Source of the DNA: Stentor coeruleus
Taxonomy: Eukaryota > Ciliophora > Heterotrichea > Heterotrichida > Stentoridae
DNA: 42,106 bases
Assembly (NCBI GenBank): GCA_001970955.1
Contig: MPUH01000642.1
Span: forward strand, 1-42,106
Direction of reading: 5' to 3'
Below the pieces are notes generated by a model, which saw nothing but the letters and a program-made list of their open reading frames with translations, was not told the DNA's origin and made no database searches. Shown one piece after another: positions 1 through 9,083 of this stretch (positions are counted from its first letter, which is position 1; each line of letters opens with the position of its first letter). The translations under genes were made by a program, and so were the position numbers.

Positions 1-180
1 CATCATGATACTGAGTAAAATCTATAAAATAGTTTCGAGTCAGATAATAAAGGAGTAAGGAAAACTAGTTTTGGATAAAATGTGATACTTAAACTCTGAA
101 ACAAAAACCAGTTTTTATTTATAGTCACAATAATAATATACTTAAACACATAAACCTTAAATCAAAGATATTAAAACTAT

Positions 181-1533
181 CTAACTATCCTTATTCACCC
201 CATTATCTTCAATCTCTTTATCATTTGGACCTAATAAGCCCCTTTCTCTATAAGGTGTTATAGGAGTATTCGGCTTTAATTCTTTTGTATCATGACTAAT
301 CTCCCCACCACTTCTTGGTGAATGATGTGTGTTAATAAACTTATTATCCTCAGAAGAATCATTATCAGCTTTTATAATCGATGTATAAGTTTCATGTAAA
401 TTAGAAATTATAAACAGAAAAGCTCCAGGCAAAATGAAAAAATTACTTGAAATTGCCAAAAAAATCCCTAAATCCCCACATATATCGTCTTTACAATCAG
501 AAGAAACTTTAGCTTTACTTATACTTGCCCATACAATTGTTGATATAAACTGAAAAATAGTCCCAAAAGCAAGGTATGCCTATATGAAATTTACAATGTT
601 TAGTTTTTCAATTCCATATTTTCGAGATATTAAACGTGAGAGTCCTGCTTGTATTGAAAAAATGATAAGAATTATGGAGAAACTTGATAATATTAGATAT
701 GTTTTTCCTGATGAAGCAAGTTTGGTGTAAATTTCACAGTTAGATGAATCAGTGTTTATTTCACATTCGGTACCTGATAAACATTCCCAGGATAGCCAAA
801 GTACTTCATCGCAGTTTTTACATCGTACTAGACCGCCGTGTGTATTTTTTAATTTTACCCAGTTGTTTGTAGACATGGATGCTATTATAAGACACAAACC
901 TAAGAGTAGTAAAGTTAAGGATAAGATCATCCATATTTTCGGACTAAATCCCCACAGTTTTTTCGAAAACTCTAATATTTGAATATCTTCAAAATACCCT
1001 TGTTTACAATAAAAATATAATATAATAAAGTTAACAAAGGAAGTCCAAACAGCTAAAAAAATCCCAATCTTAGGACCGACATTCGCTTCAACATTTCCAT
1101 TATTAGATGAGACTCCAGAATAACCCCACCATAATATAATAGCTAAAATTTGTAAAACCAAATTTATAAATAGTGTTATTGGAATAATAAATGGATTTCC
1201 TATATCTTTTTTAGCTGTAATAATAATAATTTTTTCTAGTAAAAAAATTGTAGTGAATATGCAAGCGGTTTGAATATATGTGTAAATAACCCCTGCGTAA
1301 TAATCTTTAGTATAATCATCACATAAAGAATCATTGTTATTGTTGAAGCAGGCTGTACGGGCTAGACATTCTAATGACCAGTTTTTTGATAGTTTCGTAC
1401 AGTTAAGACAAGTTGTAAGACTGAAGTCCTCATCTTTTACAGTAGACCAGTAAGGGTAAAACAATGTTAAAAGCTCTATGATTAGTACAGAAACTAATAA
1501 CCCAATAGCTAAGAAGTTCGCCAGCGTTTTCAT
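181..1533 (-). CDS. claudin/PMP22-like tetraspan membrane protein with two tandem units
   Basis: About 445 aa once a 15-nt intron (580-594) is removed. Reading through it restores the frame after an apparent TAG, so the downstream exon that ends at 181 belongs to this gene. The protein has two similar halves. Each begins with a hydrophobic segment, followed by an extracellular loop with a CxxC pair and a shared ECLxxTxC pattern, then further membrane segments, giving roughly eight membrane spans. The layout of Trp and Cys in the first loop of each unit recalls the claudin/PMP22/tetraspan-4TM group. The acidic, Pro/Ser-containing C-terminal tail is probably cytoplasmic. The ATG at 1533 directly precedes the first membrane segment, which may act as a signal anchor. 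The role is unknown; a plasma-membrane adhesion or channel-accessory function would be a guess. Topology is well supported, the claudin link only moderately. Confidence 0.75.
580..594 (-). other. 15-nt spliceosomal intron
   Basis: On the minus strand this reads GTAAATTTCATATAG. Its last triplet is an in-frame TAG that would cut the membrane protein after residue 317. Removing 15 nt keeps the frame and continues into another hydrophobic segment. A10 is present, as in the other 15-nt introns here. Confidence 0.88.
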
Positions 1534-2065
1534 TTAAGTGTATATCAGCCACACTTATTAATCATAAAAAGATCAAACTGAATTCATTACATAAGCTTTA
1601 CTATTTTTAATACCTTTTTCAATACCAAAATCATAGGCTCGCATATAAAATTCTTAAAAATCTAAGTTTTATGCACAAAAATGCTAAATGCGAATTCATT
1701 ATATTAATTTTTAATCCTTACTATTATTCTCAACTCTATAACTTATTACAATAATCTTTTAATAAATCCTATATAAAAGTTACTAAAGATTGTAGGTTAA
1801 ATATATCTAATAAAAAAAAATACATTTAGTNTAAAAGTTACTAAAGATTGTAGGTTAAATATATCTAATAAAAAAAAATACATTTAGTAAAAGTTTGTCA
1901 AAGAAATCCAATAAATATGAACAAAAAAAGGATTATAATTCGCAAAAAATATGAGTATATATTATTACAATTTTTTACAAGTCTTACAAGGACACTAATA
2001 ATTTTTCTTCAAAGACTAAAAATAGCTATCTTTAGACTAACCTTAAAGCAAAAAAATAATTATTA
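1534..2065. other. divergent intergenic region
   Basis: This stretch separates two divergently transcribed genes and must hold both promoters. It contains one assembly N (1831) flanked by a 57-bp exact duplication, so the true length is about 58 bp shorter. I see no ORF, tRNA or recognisable promoter element, only A/T homopolymers. Confidence 0.6.
1774..1888. repeat. 57-bp direct duplication around an N (assembly join)
   Basis: Positions 1774-1830 and 1832-1888 are identical and separated only by the N at 1831. This is what results when two contigs that overlap at their ends are joined without merging the overlap. It is non-coding. Confidence 0.9.
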
Positions 2066-2929
2066 ATGGGTGTAACATGGTGTTCATATTGTTACAGTGA
2101 GAAAGAAGGTGAGCTATTTTTTGAGATATCAGTAAAATCAAGAGGAAGCAAAGATATAATTAATAAAGGTCTTAGTCCAATCAGTAACCCCGAGCCAGAA
2201 GCAGAGAGTCCATTGAAAATGGCTGCAGAGGACAAAATTGAGATGGTCTCCGTCCTTGGAGAAAAGCTCAAATTTAACCCTAACTATGAAAGGTTTGTAT
2301 ATGGAGAAAGAAGAGAAGACCAAGCATATACAGGCCAGTTAAATAAAGACAACGAAATGGAAGGCTATGGCATCCTCGGGACAAATACAACTTTATACAA
2401 AGGTGAATTCAAACACTCTCTTTATAATGGTCGTGGTATACTTAAAACTTTTGATAATACAAAACAAGAATATGAAGGGAATTTCAAAAAAGGTCAATAT
2501 CATAACTATGGAATTTTAAGTTATGGGAATTATAAATATCAAGGCAATTGGGATAGAGATACAAAAGATGGTGAAGGTGAAGAGTATTTTGAAGATGGAA
2601 CCTACTATAAAGGTACATATAAAAAAGATAAAAGAAGTGGATATGGTATATTAAAACAACCAAAACAAGGACTAGAATATGAAGGGGAGTTTAAAAATAA
2701 TGAATTTGATGGTAAAGGGACCTTAAAAACTTTAGAAGGTATATACCAAGGGGATTTCCTTTGTGGAAAAAAACATGGAAACGGGGTATTAAAAAACCAA
2801 AAAAACCAAATAATAAAAGGAACTTGGATTAATGACTATCTTCATGGTCTAGCATCAGTAACATCAAAAAAAAATAAAAACAAGCAAGTAGAATATGTCA
2901 AAGGGCTTAAAAAATCTAATAAATACTAA
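2066..2929 (+). CDS. acylated MORN-repeat protein
   Basis: 287 aa. Residues about 88-275 hold roughly eight MORN repeats (YxGxF/W...GxGxL/Y), including YKGEF, YEGNF, YQGNW and YEGEF. MORN repeats form elongated antiparallel sheets that scaffold membranes and cytoskeleton in protists. The N-terminus MGVTWCSYC offers Gly2 for N-myristoylation and Cys6/Cys9 for palmitoylation, which suggests membrane attachment. Residues 10-85 are a low-complexity linker. The ATG at 2066 is the natural start because the acylation signal requires Gly2 to be terminal. No catalytic domain is visible. The gene is convergent with the coiled-coil gene ending at 2954, 24 nt away. A second protein of the same architecture lies at 3941. 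Confidence 0.9.
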   Translation: MGVTWCSYCYSEKEGELFFEISVKSRGSKDIINKGLSPISNPEPEAESPLKMAAEDKIEMVSVLGEKLKFNPNYERFVYGERREDQAYTGQLNKDNEMEGYGILGTNTTLYKGEFKHSLYNGRGILKTFDNTKQEYEGNFKKGQYHNYGILSYGNYKYQGNWDRDTKDGEGEEYFEDGTYYKGTYKKDKRSGYGILKQPKQGLEYEGEFKNNEFDGKGTLKTLEGIYQGDFLCGKKHGNGVLKNQKNQIIKGTWINDYLHGLASVTSKKNKNKQVEYVKGLKKSNKY

Positions 2930-2953
2930 AATTCATGCTAATTTAATAATCAT

Positions 2954-3754
2954 CTAAAAAGTTGTACAGTTGGTACAGACACCTTTGCGATTTTGAGTAT
3001 TTGTTGTATTACTTGGTTTAACTTCATCTTTAATTTGCACAACTGGTCTGAACATCTGGACAAATGCATGACGTACTTGTTGATAGCAAGGATTGCATAT
3101 AACTTGCTTTAAAAGTTTTACAGGTACTTGTGACCTAATAAAATCAGTGACTTCATTAAGTTCTGCAACAAGTGAAGTTCTTTCTTTGACCATTATTTCA
3201 ACTTCAGCTTTTGCTGTGATAAGATTTTCATTAACTTCCCTGAGCTTTTTTTTAGTCATTTCAGTTTGCATTTCGATATCAAGGGTTTCTTTTTGGATAT
3301 TAGGTAAAGCTTTAGCATCAGAGCTAGCTTTTGCTTTTGTACTTTCGATTTTTGCCTTAAGGTCTTCGATTTTTTTTTGATAATAAGTCTCTTTATCTTG
3401 AAGTTCTTTTTGAAGGTTGCGAATTTTACCACTAGACTTGTTGAGAGTTTGTGTATTTGAATTACGTTTATCAGCTAAAGAACTGATTTCATTACTAAGC
3501 TGCTCATGAAGATTGTTTATGCTTGACATTGACTTTAAAGTTTCTTCTCTGAAGCATTCATCACAAATACGATTAGGATTCTGAATCCCTACTGTCATTG
3601 AATGCATTGAGCATGAAGCCTTATTACAAATAATACAAGATAGCATTTTACCTTTTTCACTGCAAATATGACAGATTTGTTTACCTGATTTTACGTTATT
3701 GAAAGGTTCTGAATTTTTCCTTTGTACCTTAGTTTTTACTCCAGTTTCATCCAT
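2954..3754 (-). CDS. FYVE/RING-like zinc finger and coiled-coil protein
   Basis: 266 aa. An N-terminal zinc-binding module has C28xxC31, C40xxC43, C48xxH51 and C64xxC67, a cross-brace spacing like FYVE and related fingers. The basic RKHH-type patch of a true PI3P-binding FYVE is not evident, so lipid binding is not claimed. Residues about 73-205 are a Lys/Glu-rich coiled coil. The C-terminal third adds two more Cys pairs, a CNPC near residue 220 and a CTNC just before the end, suggesting a second small zinc site. The function is unknown; an adaptor or scaffold is likely. It sits between two acylated MORN genes and is divergent from the second one, with only 186 bp between starts. Confidence 0.75.
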   Translation of the reverse strand: MDETGVKTKVQRKNSEPFNNVKSGKQICHICSEKGKMLSCIICNKASCSMHSMTVGIQNPNRICDECFREETLKSMSSINNLHEQLSNEISSLADKRNSNTQTLNKSSGKIRNLQKELQDKETYYQKKIEDLKAKIESTKAKASSDAKALPNIQKETLDIEMQTEMTKKKLREVNENLITAKAEVEIMVKERTSLVAELNEVTDFIRSQVPVKLLKQVICNPCYQQVRHAFVQMFRPVVQIKDEVKPSNTTNTQNRKGVCTNCTTF

Positions 3755-3940
3755 TTTTAATTATTCTACAGTGTTGATAACTATTGTTTTGTATTATAAA
3801 ATTTGTGTTTAGTATTAAACATAGTATCCATTTATATGCTCATTTTATGGATTGCTTATAGATTTCTAAAATAGATTAAAATCTTATAATAATTTTTTTT
3901 ATTATAAAGGGTGAATTTATTAAAGTATGTAAATAATTAA

Positions 3941-4990
3941 ATGGGATGCACCTATTCCTGCTATGAAAAAAAAGAAGTCGCAGATATGACCATATCGTTA
4001 GCAACTGAAAGAATTTCTGTTATAAGACAAGAAGCGAATCAGTATCTTGAAAATATTTTTGATTGCGACCCTAAAGAAGAACATTCATTATGCTTAAGAC
4101 CTCCTTCAGTTAATCTATTCCAAAACTCAAGCCTCCAGAAATCTTCTCACTCAAATCCATTCATCCATTCCAATAAACGTAAGCTCACAGAAGAAGAATT
4201 TAAACAAATAAATCTCAAGTATTTCCTTTCCCTAGACGATATGAGTACACTAAATCTAACCGAAATACCCGAAGGTGTACATTATGGATCCGATGATATA
4301 TACGAATTAGAAAACCACAGTATATACAAAGGAGAATACGATATAAATGGTCTTCAACATGGAAGAGGTATAGAAATAAAGGCAAATGGGAGTATCTACT
4401 TAGGATATTTTATCCATGGGAAAATCCAAGGTCAAGGGCGTTTACTTAATAGTCAAGGGGTATTATATCAAGGATCATTTATAGAAATTGAAGGTAGTAC
4501 AATGTGTGATGAAAATACTGTGTTAAATGGACAAGGTAAAGAAATTTGGCCTGGGGGAATAAAATATGAAGGTAATTTTTATATGGGACAAAAACAAGGA
4601 CGTGGGATTTTAAATCTTAAAGATGCTGAATACACTGGAAATTTCCTTAATGATGAAATGCATGGAGAAGGGGTTATGATATGGAAAAATAAGAAAAAAT
4701 ATATTGGGAGTTGGAAAAGAGGAATGATGCATGGCAAAGGGGAATTGATTTGGCCTGATGGAAAAAGTTATAAAGGGGATTATAAGAATGGAGAAAAACA
4801 TGGAAGAGGAGTTATGAGGTGGAATAATGGAAGGATTTATGATGGGGAATGGAAACATGGGAAACAACATGGATTAGCGATTTATACATTTTTTGATAAG
4901 AAAAAAGGAAGGAGTAGAACATCGAAGTCAGAATGGGCTGATGGGAATAGAATACGTTGGATAAACCAAGATGAAGATATTAATATATGA
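3941..4990 (+). CDS. acylated MORN-repeat protein
   Basis: 349 aa. The start MGCTYSCYE is a textbook dual acylation signal: Gly2 for myristate, Cys3 and Cys7 for palmitate, Ser6 favourable. An unstructured region to about residue 125 is followed by eight MORN repeats (about 129-325), such as YKGEY, YLGYF, YEGNF, YTGNF, YIGSW, YKGDY and YDGEW with HGxG between. One repeat carries a roughly ten-residue loop insertion (residues about 180-195). The C-terminal part of the array resembles MORN regions of PIP5-kinase-type and radial-spoke-type proteins, but no kinase domain follows. The gene ends in TGATGA tandem stops. It is probably a membrane-bound scaffold at the cortex or cilia (inference). Confidence 0.9.
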   Translation: MGCTYSCYEKKEVADMTISLATERISVIRQEANQYLENIFDCDPKEEHSLCLRPPSVNLFQNSSLQKSSHSNPFIHSNKRKLTEEEFKQINLKYFLSLDDMSTLNLTEIPEGVHYGSDDIYELENHSIYKGEYDINGLQHGRGIEIKANGSIYLGYFIHGKIQGQGRLLNSQGVLYQGSFIEIEGSTMCDENTVLNGQGKEIWPGGIKYEGNFYMGQKQGRGILNLKDAEYTGNFLNDEMHGEGVMIWKNKKKYIGSWKRGMMHGKGELIWPDGKSYKGDYKNGEKHGRGVMRWNNGRIYDGEWKHGKQHGLAIYTFFDKKKGRSRTSKSEWADGNRIRWINQDEDINI

Positions 4991-5167
4991 TGATTTATAG
5001 AATTTTTAGTTAAAAATGTTCTGGAAGATGATGTTTTTGTATGTGTTTAATATGTGGATGATAAGATAAATTATTAGTATTAGTTAGGAATTATCGCTTG
5101 ACTATTGTCCAGCCCTTGTTAATTATTTAAGTATAAATAAAACCTATGTATCACATAGTTATAAAAT

Positions 5168-6157
5168 ATGAAAAACTATACCTCAGATTCATCAATTCAA
5201 GGCCGAGGGGCAATCCCACCAATAATAAACAAAACACTTAACCTCAACGTCCTTACTAAGAACATATCAGCACGTCCAGAAAAGCCTTCAACACCACAGC
5301 ATTCGACAAAATTACCTTTTCTATCTCTAATAAATGATGAACCTACACATATCCGAAGAATTTTATATTACAAACCTGAAGTTTCAGCAAAATCTTGGAT
5401 TATTACAGATGGGACAACTGGAAACCTTATAGATGGCTTTAACGAAAATGAAGCTAGAGAAATTGCAAGTTTGACTAAAATTATGACTTGTATAATTGTG
5501 ATTCAAGATGTTATTAAGTATAAAAAAAGCTTTGATGAACATGTTTTTATATCAGAAAATGCAGGACTTATGGATGGAACTCGAGCTGGACTAAGCTGTG
5601 GGGATTCTTTAAAAGTGTGGGATTTATTACATGGATTAATGCTACCTTCAGGTAATGATGCTGCTGTAGCTTTAGCTGAATACTTCGGGGGGTTGATATC
5701 ATTAAACAACCCGATATCACATTTTGTAGCGAAAATGAACGGATTGGCAAGGGTGTTAAAACTTAACGACACAATTTTCAGAAATCCTCATGGTATGTCT
5801 ACATCTTTAAACATTTCTTCAGCTAAAAGTATATCTCAATTGACACTTTATGCCTTAAAAATGCCTATTTTTTGCAAAATTGTAAGCACATATAGCTATA
5901 CTGGTACAGTTGTTAATAATGGAATACAAAGAAAAATATCTTGGATTAATACAAACAGACTACTTCGTAAAGGTTTTAGTGGTGTTAAAACTGGTTATAC
6001 TCCAGCTGCAGGTCCTTGTCTTTGCTCGTATATAGAGCAAAGAAATAAAAAATTATTGATTGTTATGCTTAATGTTAAATCTATGCAAAGCAGATGGGCA
6101 GAAGCTATGAAACTTTGGAAGTGGGCCAATGCTCATATATTGCAATACAAAAATTAA
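5168..6157 (+). CDS. D-alanyl-D-alanine carboxypeptidase-like (peptidase S11) protein
   Basis: 329 aa. All three signature motifs of the serine penicillin-binding-protein fold are present and correctly spaced: S101LTK104 with the nucleophile Ser and general-base Lys, S161GN163, and K274TG276 in the context GVKTGYTPAAG. The family-typical MN...A...L...T.F.NPHGM stretch lies at residues about 190-210. In bacteria, S11 enzymes trim the terminal D-Ala from peptidoglycan pentapeptides. Ciliates make no peptidoglycan, so an ancient bacterial transfer with a role in digesting food bacteria, or on another peptide or ester substrate, is possible. The first 65 residues are low-complexity with no signal peptide, so delivery to a vacuole or exterior is not explained. 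Base composition matches its neighbours, arguing against bacterial contamination. Confidence 0.9.
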   Translation: MKNYTSDSSIQGRGAIPPIINKTLNLNVLTKNISARPEKPSTPQHSTKLPFLSLINDEPTHIRRILYYKPEVSAKSWIITDGTTGNLIDGFNENEAREIASLTKIMTCIIVIQDVIKYKKSFDEHVFISENAGLMDGTRAGLSCGDSLKVWDLLHGLMLPSGNDAAVALAEYFGGLISLNNPISHFVAKMNGLARVLKLNDTIFRNPHGMSTSLNISSAKSISQLTLYALKMPIFCKIVSTYSYTGTVVNNGIQRKISWINTNRLLRKGFSGVKTGYTPAAGPCLCSYIEQRNKKLLIVMLNVKSMQSRWAEAMKLWKWANAHILQYKN

Positions 6158-6585
6158 TAATGAATGGTTTTAATGTTATAGATTGAGATAAAGATTTATA
6201 ATAAAATAAGTTTTTTATGGAGTTTGGGTATGTGATAGAAGATTATTTTTATGATGTTTTGTTGGAGGAATGGATGAGGGTTTGGGGGAATTTTATGTGA
6301 AGAGTTTGGTGTTGGTTGAAGATTGTGATGAGTTTTGGATAAGATTGTAAAGTTTCATATCCTAAAAATAAAAAACTACAAATCCAACAACTTCCATAAA
6401 ATAAAAAATTACACCTATATCCAAAATCAAACAAATAATTCCTTCCCAACTTCCACAAAAATCCTAATAAAAAAATATCCTATTTTCTATAAAATAAACC
6501 CAAATTGTCCCAAAACCATTAATCATTTTATAATCATTACATTCTATACAAATTATCACTTTCTTTATTCTCCTATCACCTTGAT
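6158..6585. other. convergent intergenic region with extreme strand skew
   Basis: This stretch lies between two convergent genes and contains both 3' flanks. Within 6181-6360 the plus strand has about one C in 180 bases. Within 6361-6600 it has about two G in 240 bases. The switch is abrupt, near 6355. Short open frames here follow from the biased composition and show no protein-like features. Confidence 0.7.
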
Positions 6586-8517
6586 TTAAAACAATTTACT
6601 ATACCCAGCATTAAAAGGACAAAATTTTTTCTCACGAATAATACTCTTCCCTTCATTCTCATTATCTTCTTCCTCCGAACTTGTCAATATCAACTGTGCC
6701 CTCATAGCATTTTGATGTAAAGAATTACTTATTATTGACTCTTCAGTATGAAGAACCCCATTTCCATCATATTCTCTAATATTTTCTTGAAAAAAATTCC
6801 TTATATTTGCCACAAGTCTGACTAGTTTCGGGTACATTTTCCCAACTTTCCTTTTTTTGCCCAGAACATTTTTAGCTGAATAGTCATATTTCTTAACAAT
6901 CCTTAGTTTTCTTCTGTATTTCATCCTAATTTGTTCATTAAGATTTACAAGTTTAGACCTATTTTGCCTATTTATCCAATTAACTCTTAGGATTTCATCA
7001 TTTAGTATAACTTGACAATTTTTAGCAATATGTCCATGTTCATGACAAGAATAGCATCTTATGTTTAAAGCAAAATAATTCCCTTCACTACAGCTTCTCT
7101 TGATTTCATCAATGTTTAATTTAGCAGAAGGAATTACATTAGCAATTGTATCAAAATTTCCAACACTTAAAAAAAGATTCTCAGAAAAATTATGAGCGAC
7201 AACTGAAGATACACAAGGTTGGCGGGTAAAAAGACCAATTTCTCCAAAGTATTGTCTTGATGATAATGTAATAATCTTACATGATGTTGCATAATCAAAA
7301 ACCTCAGCACCACCTTTTATTATAAAATACATACCTTCAGAAGCTTGTCCTTCTTTAATAATTGAATCAAGGGGAGAAAATATTTTTATACTTAAAAGTT
7401 TTGCTAATCTGTTTATGCCTGAGTCTGAAAAAATTCTAAATATTTTACAATGATGTAATACAGTTCCATTTGTACATAATAGAATTTCTTCTTGTAATGG
7501 TTGGGATAATAGAGATAGGATATCACCTATATAGTTTTCATTGTATTTATCATAATGAAATGCATAATCAATATATCTTCGTGCTTTATATTTTAGATTT
7601 GGAGCTATATTATATTTTAGGAAAAATAAGTTTATGTTGCGTAAAGCGTCTCTACGAGCTTTTGCTTTAAGGCTATTTTTTTCCATTAAAGTTCCGATAT
7701 TGCCGATGATAACTCCAAATACAACTGATGAAAAAAGCATTGTGAAAACACCAAACATTTTTTCATTAGTCGATTTAGGATAAAAATCACCATATCCTAT
7801 TGACGCCATAGTAACAAAAGCCCAATACAAAGAAGAAACATACAATTCATCAGGACTTAAAACAGGTTTATCACACTTATTAACAATCAAATTAGCAAAC
7901 CCATCTGGACTCATATCCGATGAACTAATCAAGAACATCATACATGCAAAAAAATGAGCAATTAGAAATAAATATACTAAAAGCTTTAAAACAATCATCA
8001 AATTTATAAGTGTTTGATTAGCAATCTGATCCTCAATCCTAAAAATCAATATTTTAAGTTTAGCAAGTCTTATCAGTTTTAATAATTTTGCAACTCTGAC
8101 TAATTTAAAAAAACTGAAAAGCTTAGCCCCATTCCCATTATCTGAATCAAGCTTAAGCCAATCAAAGGGAAAAGTTGTTAAAGCATCAATCCAGAACCAA
8201 AAGCTTAAATAATTCCTAAATATTTTCAGTCTATCTTTTATTATATAGCCTTTATCATAATAAGCTGTGTTCATTGTTAATATAATGTCTATAGAAAATA
8301 TAACAAATGATTGTATGTTTATAACATTGTTAACATTGATATTATTGTTGTCGAAAGCGCTTAAATAAGGTATTAGAAATCCTAGAAAAAGAAGGAATGT
8401 TGCTATAAAAATTTCCCAGCTAAAGCGAAGTAGGCTTTCTGGATGCATGATAAACTTAATCCTCCATTTTGGTAAATTTCTATTCTGGTCATCTTCTTCT
8501 GACTTGTTTTTTGGCAT
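6586..8517 (-). CDS. CNBD-type voltage-gated K+ channel with C-terminal CCHC zinc knuckle
   Basis: 643 aa. The order is a cytoplasmic N-terminus, S1-S3 (about 33-125), S4 with Arg/Lys every third residue (about 136-160), S5, the pore loop with selectivity filter GYGD (241-244), S6 (about 255-277), a C-linker, and a cyclic-nucleotide-binding fold (about 360-460). This is the EAG/HCN/CNG superfamily layout and GYGD predicts K+ selectivity. The phosphate-binding cassette reads FGEIG but has Cys435 where cyclic-nucleotide binders have the key Arg, so cAMP/cGMP binding may be lost. A perfect CCHC knuckle, C488x2C491x4H496x4C501, follows the CNBD, then a basic tail. A knuckle of this kind usually binds RNA or DNA and is unexpected on a channel. 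The two-exon alternative is not needed, since the frame is open throughout. Confidence 0.93.
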   Translation of the reverse strand: MPKNKSEEDDQNRNLPKWRIKFIMHPESLLRFSWEIFIATFLLFLGFLIPYLSAFDNNNINVNNVINIQSFVIFSIDIILTMNTAYYDKGYIIKDRLKIFRNYLSFWFWIDALTTFPFDWLKLDSDNGNGAKLFSFFKLVRVAKLLKLIRLAKLKILIFRIEDQIANQTLINLMIVLKLLVYLFLIAHFFACMMFLISSSDMSPDGFANLIVNKCDKPVLSPDELYVSSLYWAFVTMASIGYGDFYPKSTNEKMFGVFTMLFSSVVFGVIIGNIGTLMEKNSLKAKARRDALRNINLFFLKYNIAPNLKYKARRYIDYAFHYDKYNENYIGDILSLLSQPLQEEILLCTNGTVLHHCKIFRIFSDSGINRLAKLLSIKIFSPLDSIIKEGQASEGMYFIIKGGAEVFDYATSCKIITLSSRQYFGEIGLFTRQPCVSSVVAHNFSENLFLSVGNFDTIANVIPSAKLNIDEIKRSCSEGNYFALNIRCYSCHEHGHIAKNCQVILNDEILRVNWINRQNRSKLVNLNEQIRMKYRRKLRIVKKYDYSAKNVLGKKRKVGKMYPKLVRLVANIRNFFQENIREYDGNGVLHTEESIISNSLHQNAMRAQLILTSSEEEDNENEGKSIIREKKFCPFNAGYSKLF

Positions 8518-9083
8518 ATTATATTTGATAGTAAAAACATAATTAATAATGACAAAGATTGTTCATATTTAAAAAATGAGTATAAGATATATAATGATAT
8601 AATGATTTTTGTGTATGGTTATTAGTTTTTTTATTAAGATTAGATTAATTTGATATATTTTTTATAAGTTTTGGAGTTAGTGAAATTAATAATGATTTTC
8701 GCCTTGCAAATTAGCCTTTTGCTATATTAGGTGAAGTTTATAAATCTCTACAAAAAGTTTTATTAGTTAAACTGTATATAGGTAAAATACTATAAGAAGT
8801 ATATAGACTATTAATTAGATTGTTTTGGCAAAATAAGAAATTATATCAAAATTATTGGAAATATAGGGTATACATAATCATTCATAACTATAATACCATA
8901 AATCCACTTTTTATAAAGATGAACTAAATCTAATGATAAAAAATGCTTGCTTTCTTTTCTAGGTTTCAAACTTTATTTACTTCCTTCGCAGTTTCTTCTA
9001 TTATATTTATATATTCCCAATATTTTCAAACCTACTTTTTACAAATATCATCCTAGCATATCCGAAAAATATCCCATAATAAA
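8518..9083. other. divergent intergenic region
   Basis: This holds the promoters of the channel (minus) and the snurportin-like gene (plus). The left part (to about 8690) is C-poor and the right end (from about 8870) is G-poor on the plus strand. No gene, RNA or repeat was recognised. Confidence 0.6.

Noticed and set aside
6158..6585. Inverted repeat or hairpin spanning the skew switch
   Set aside because: The reverse complement of one half does not match the other by eye; only composition is mirrored.
6249..6589. Short open frames between the carboxypeptidase and the channel
   Set aside because: They are made almost wholly of codons dictated by C-free or G-free composition and have no protein-like features.
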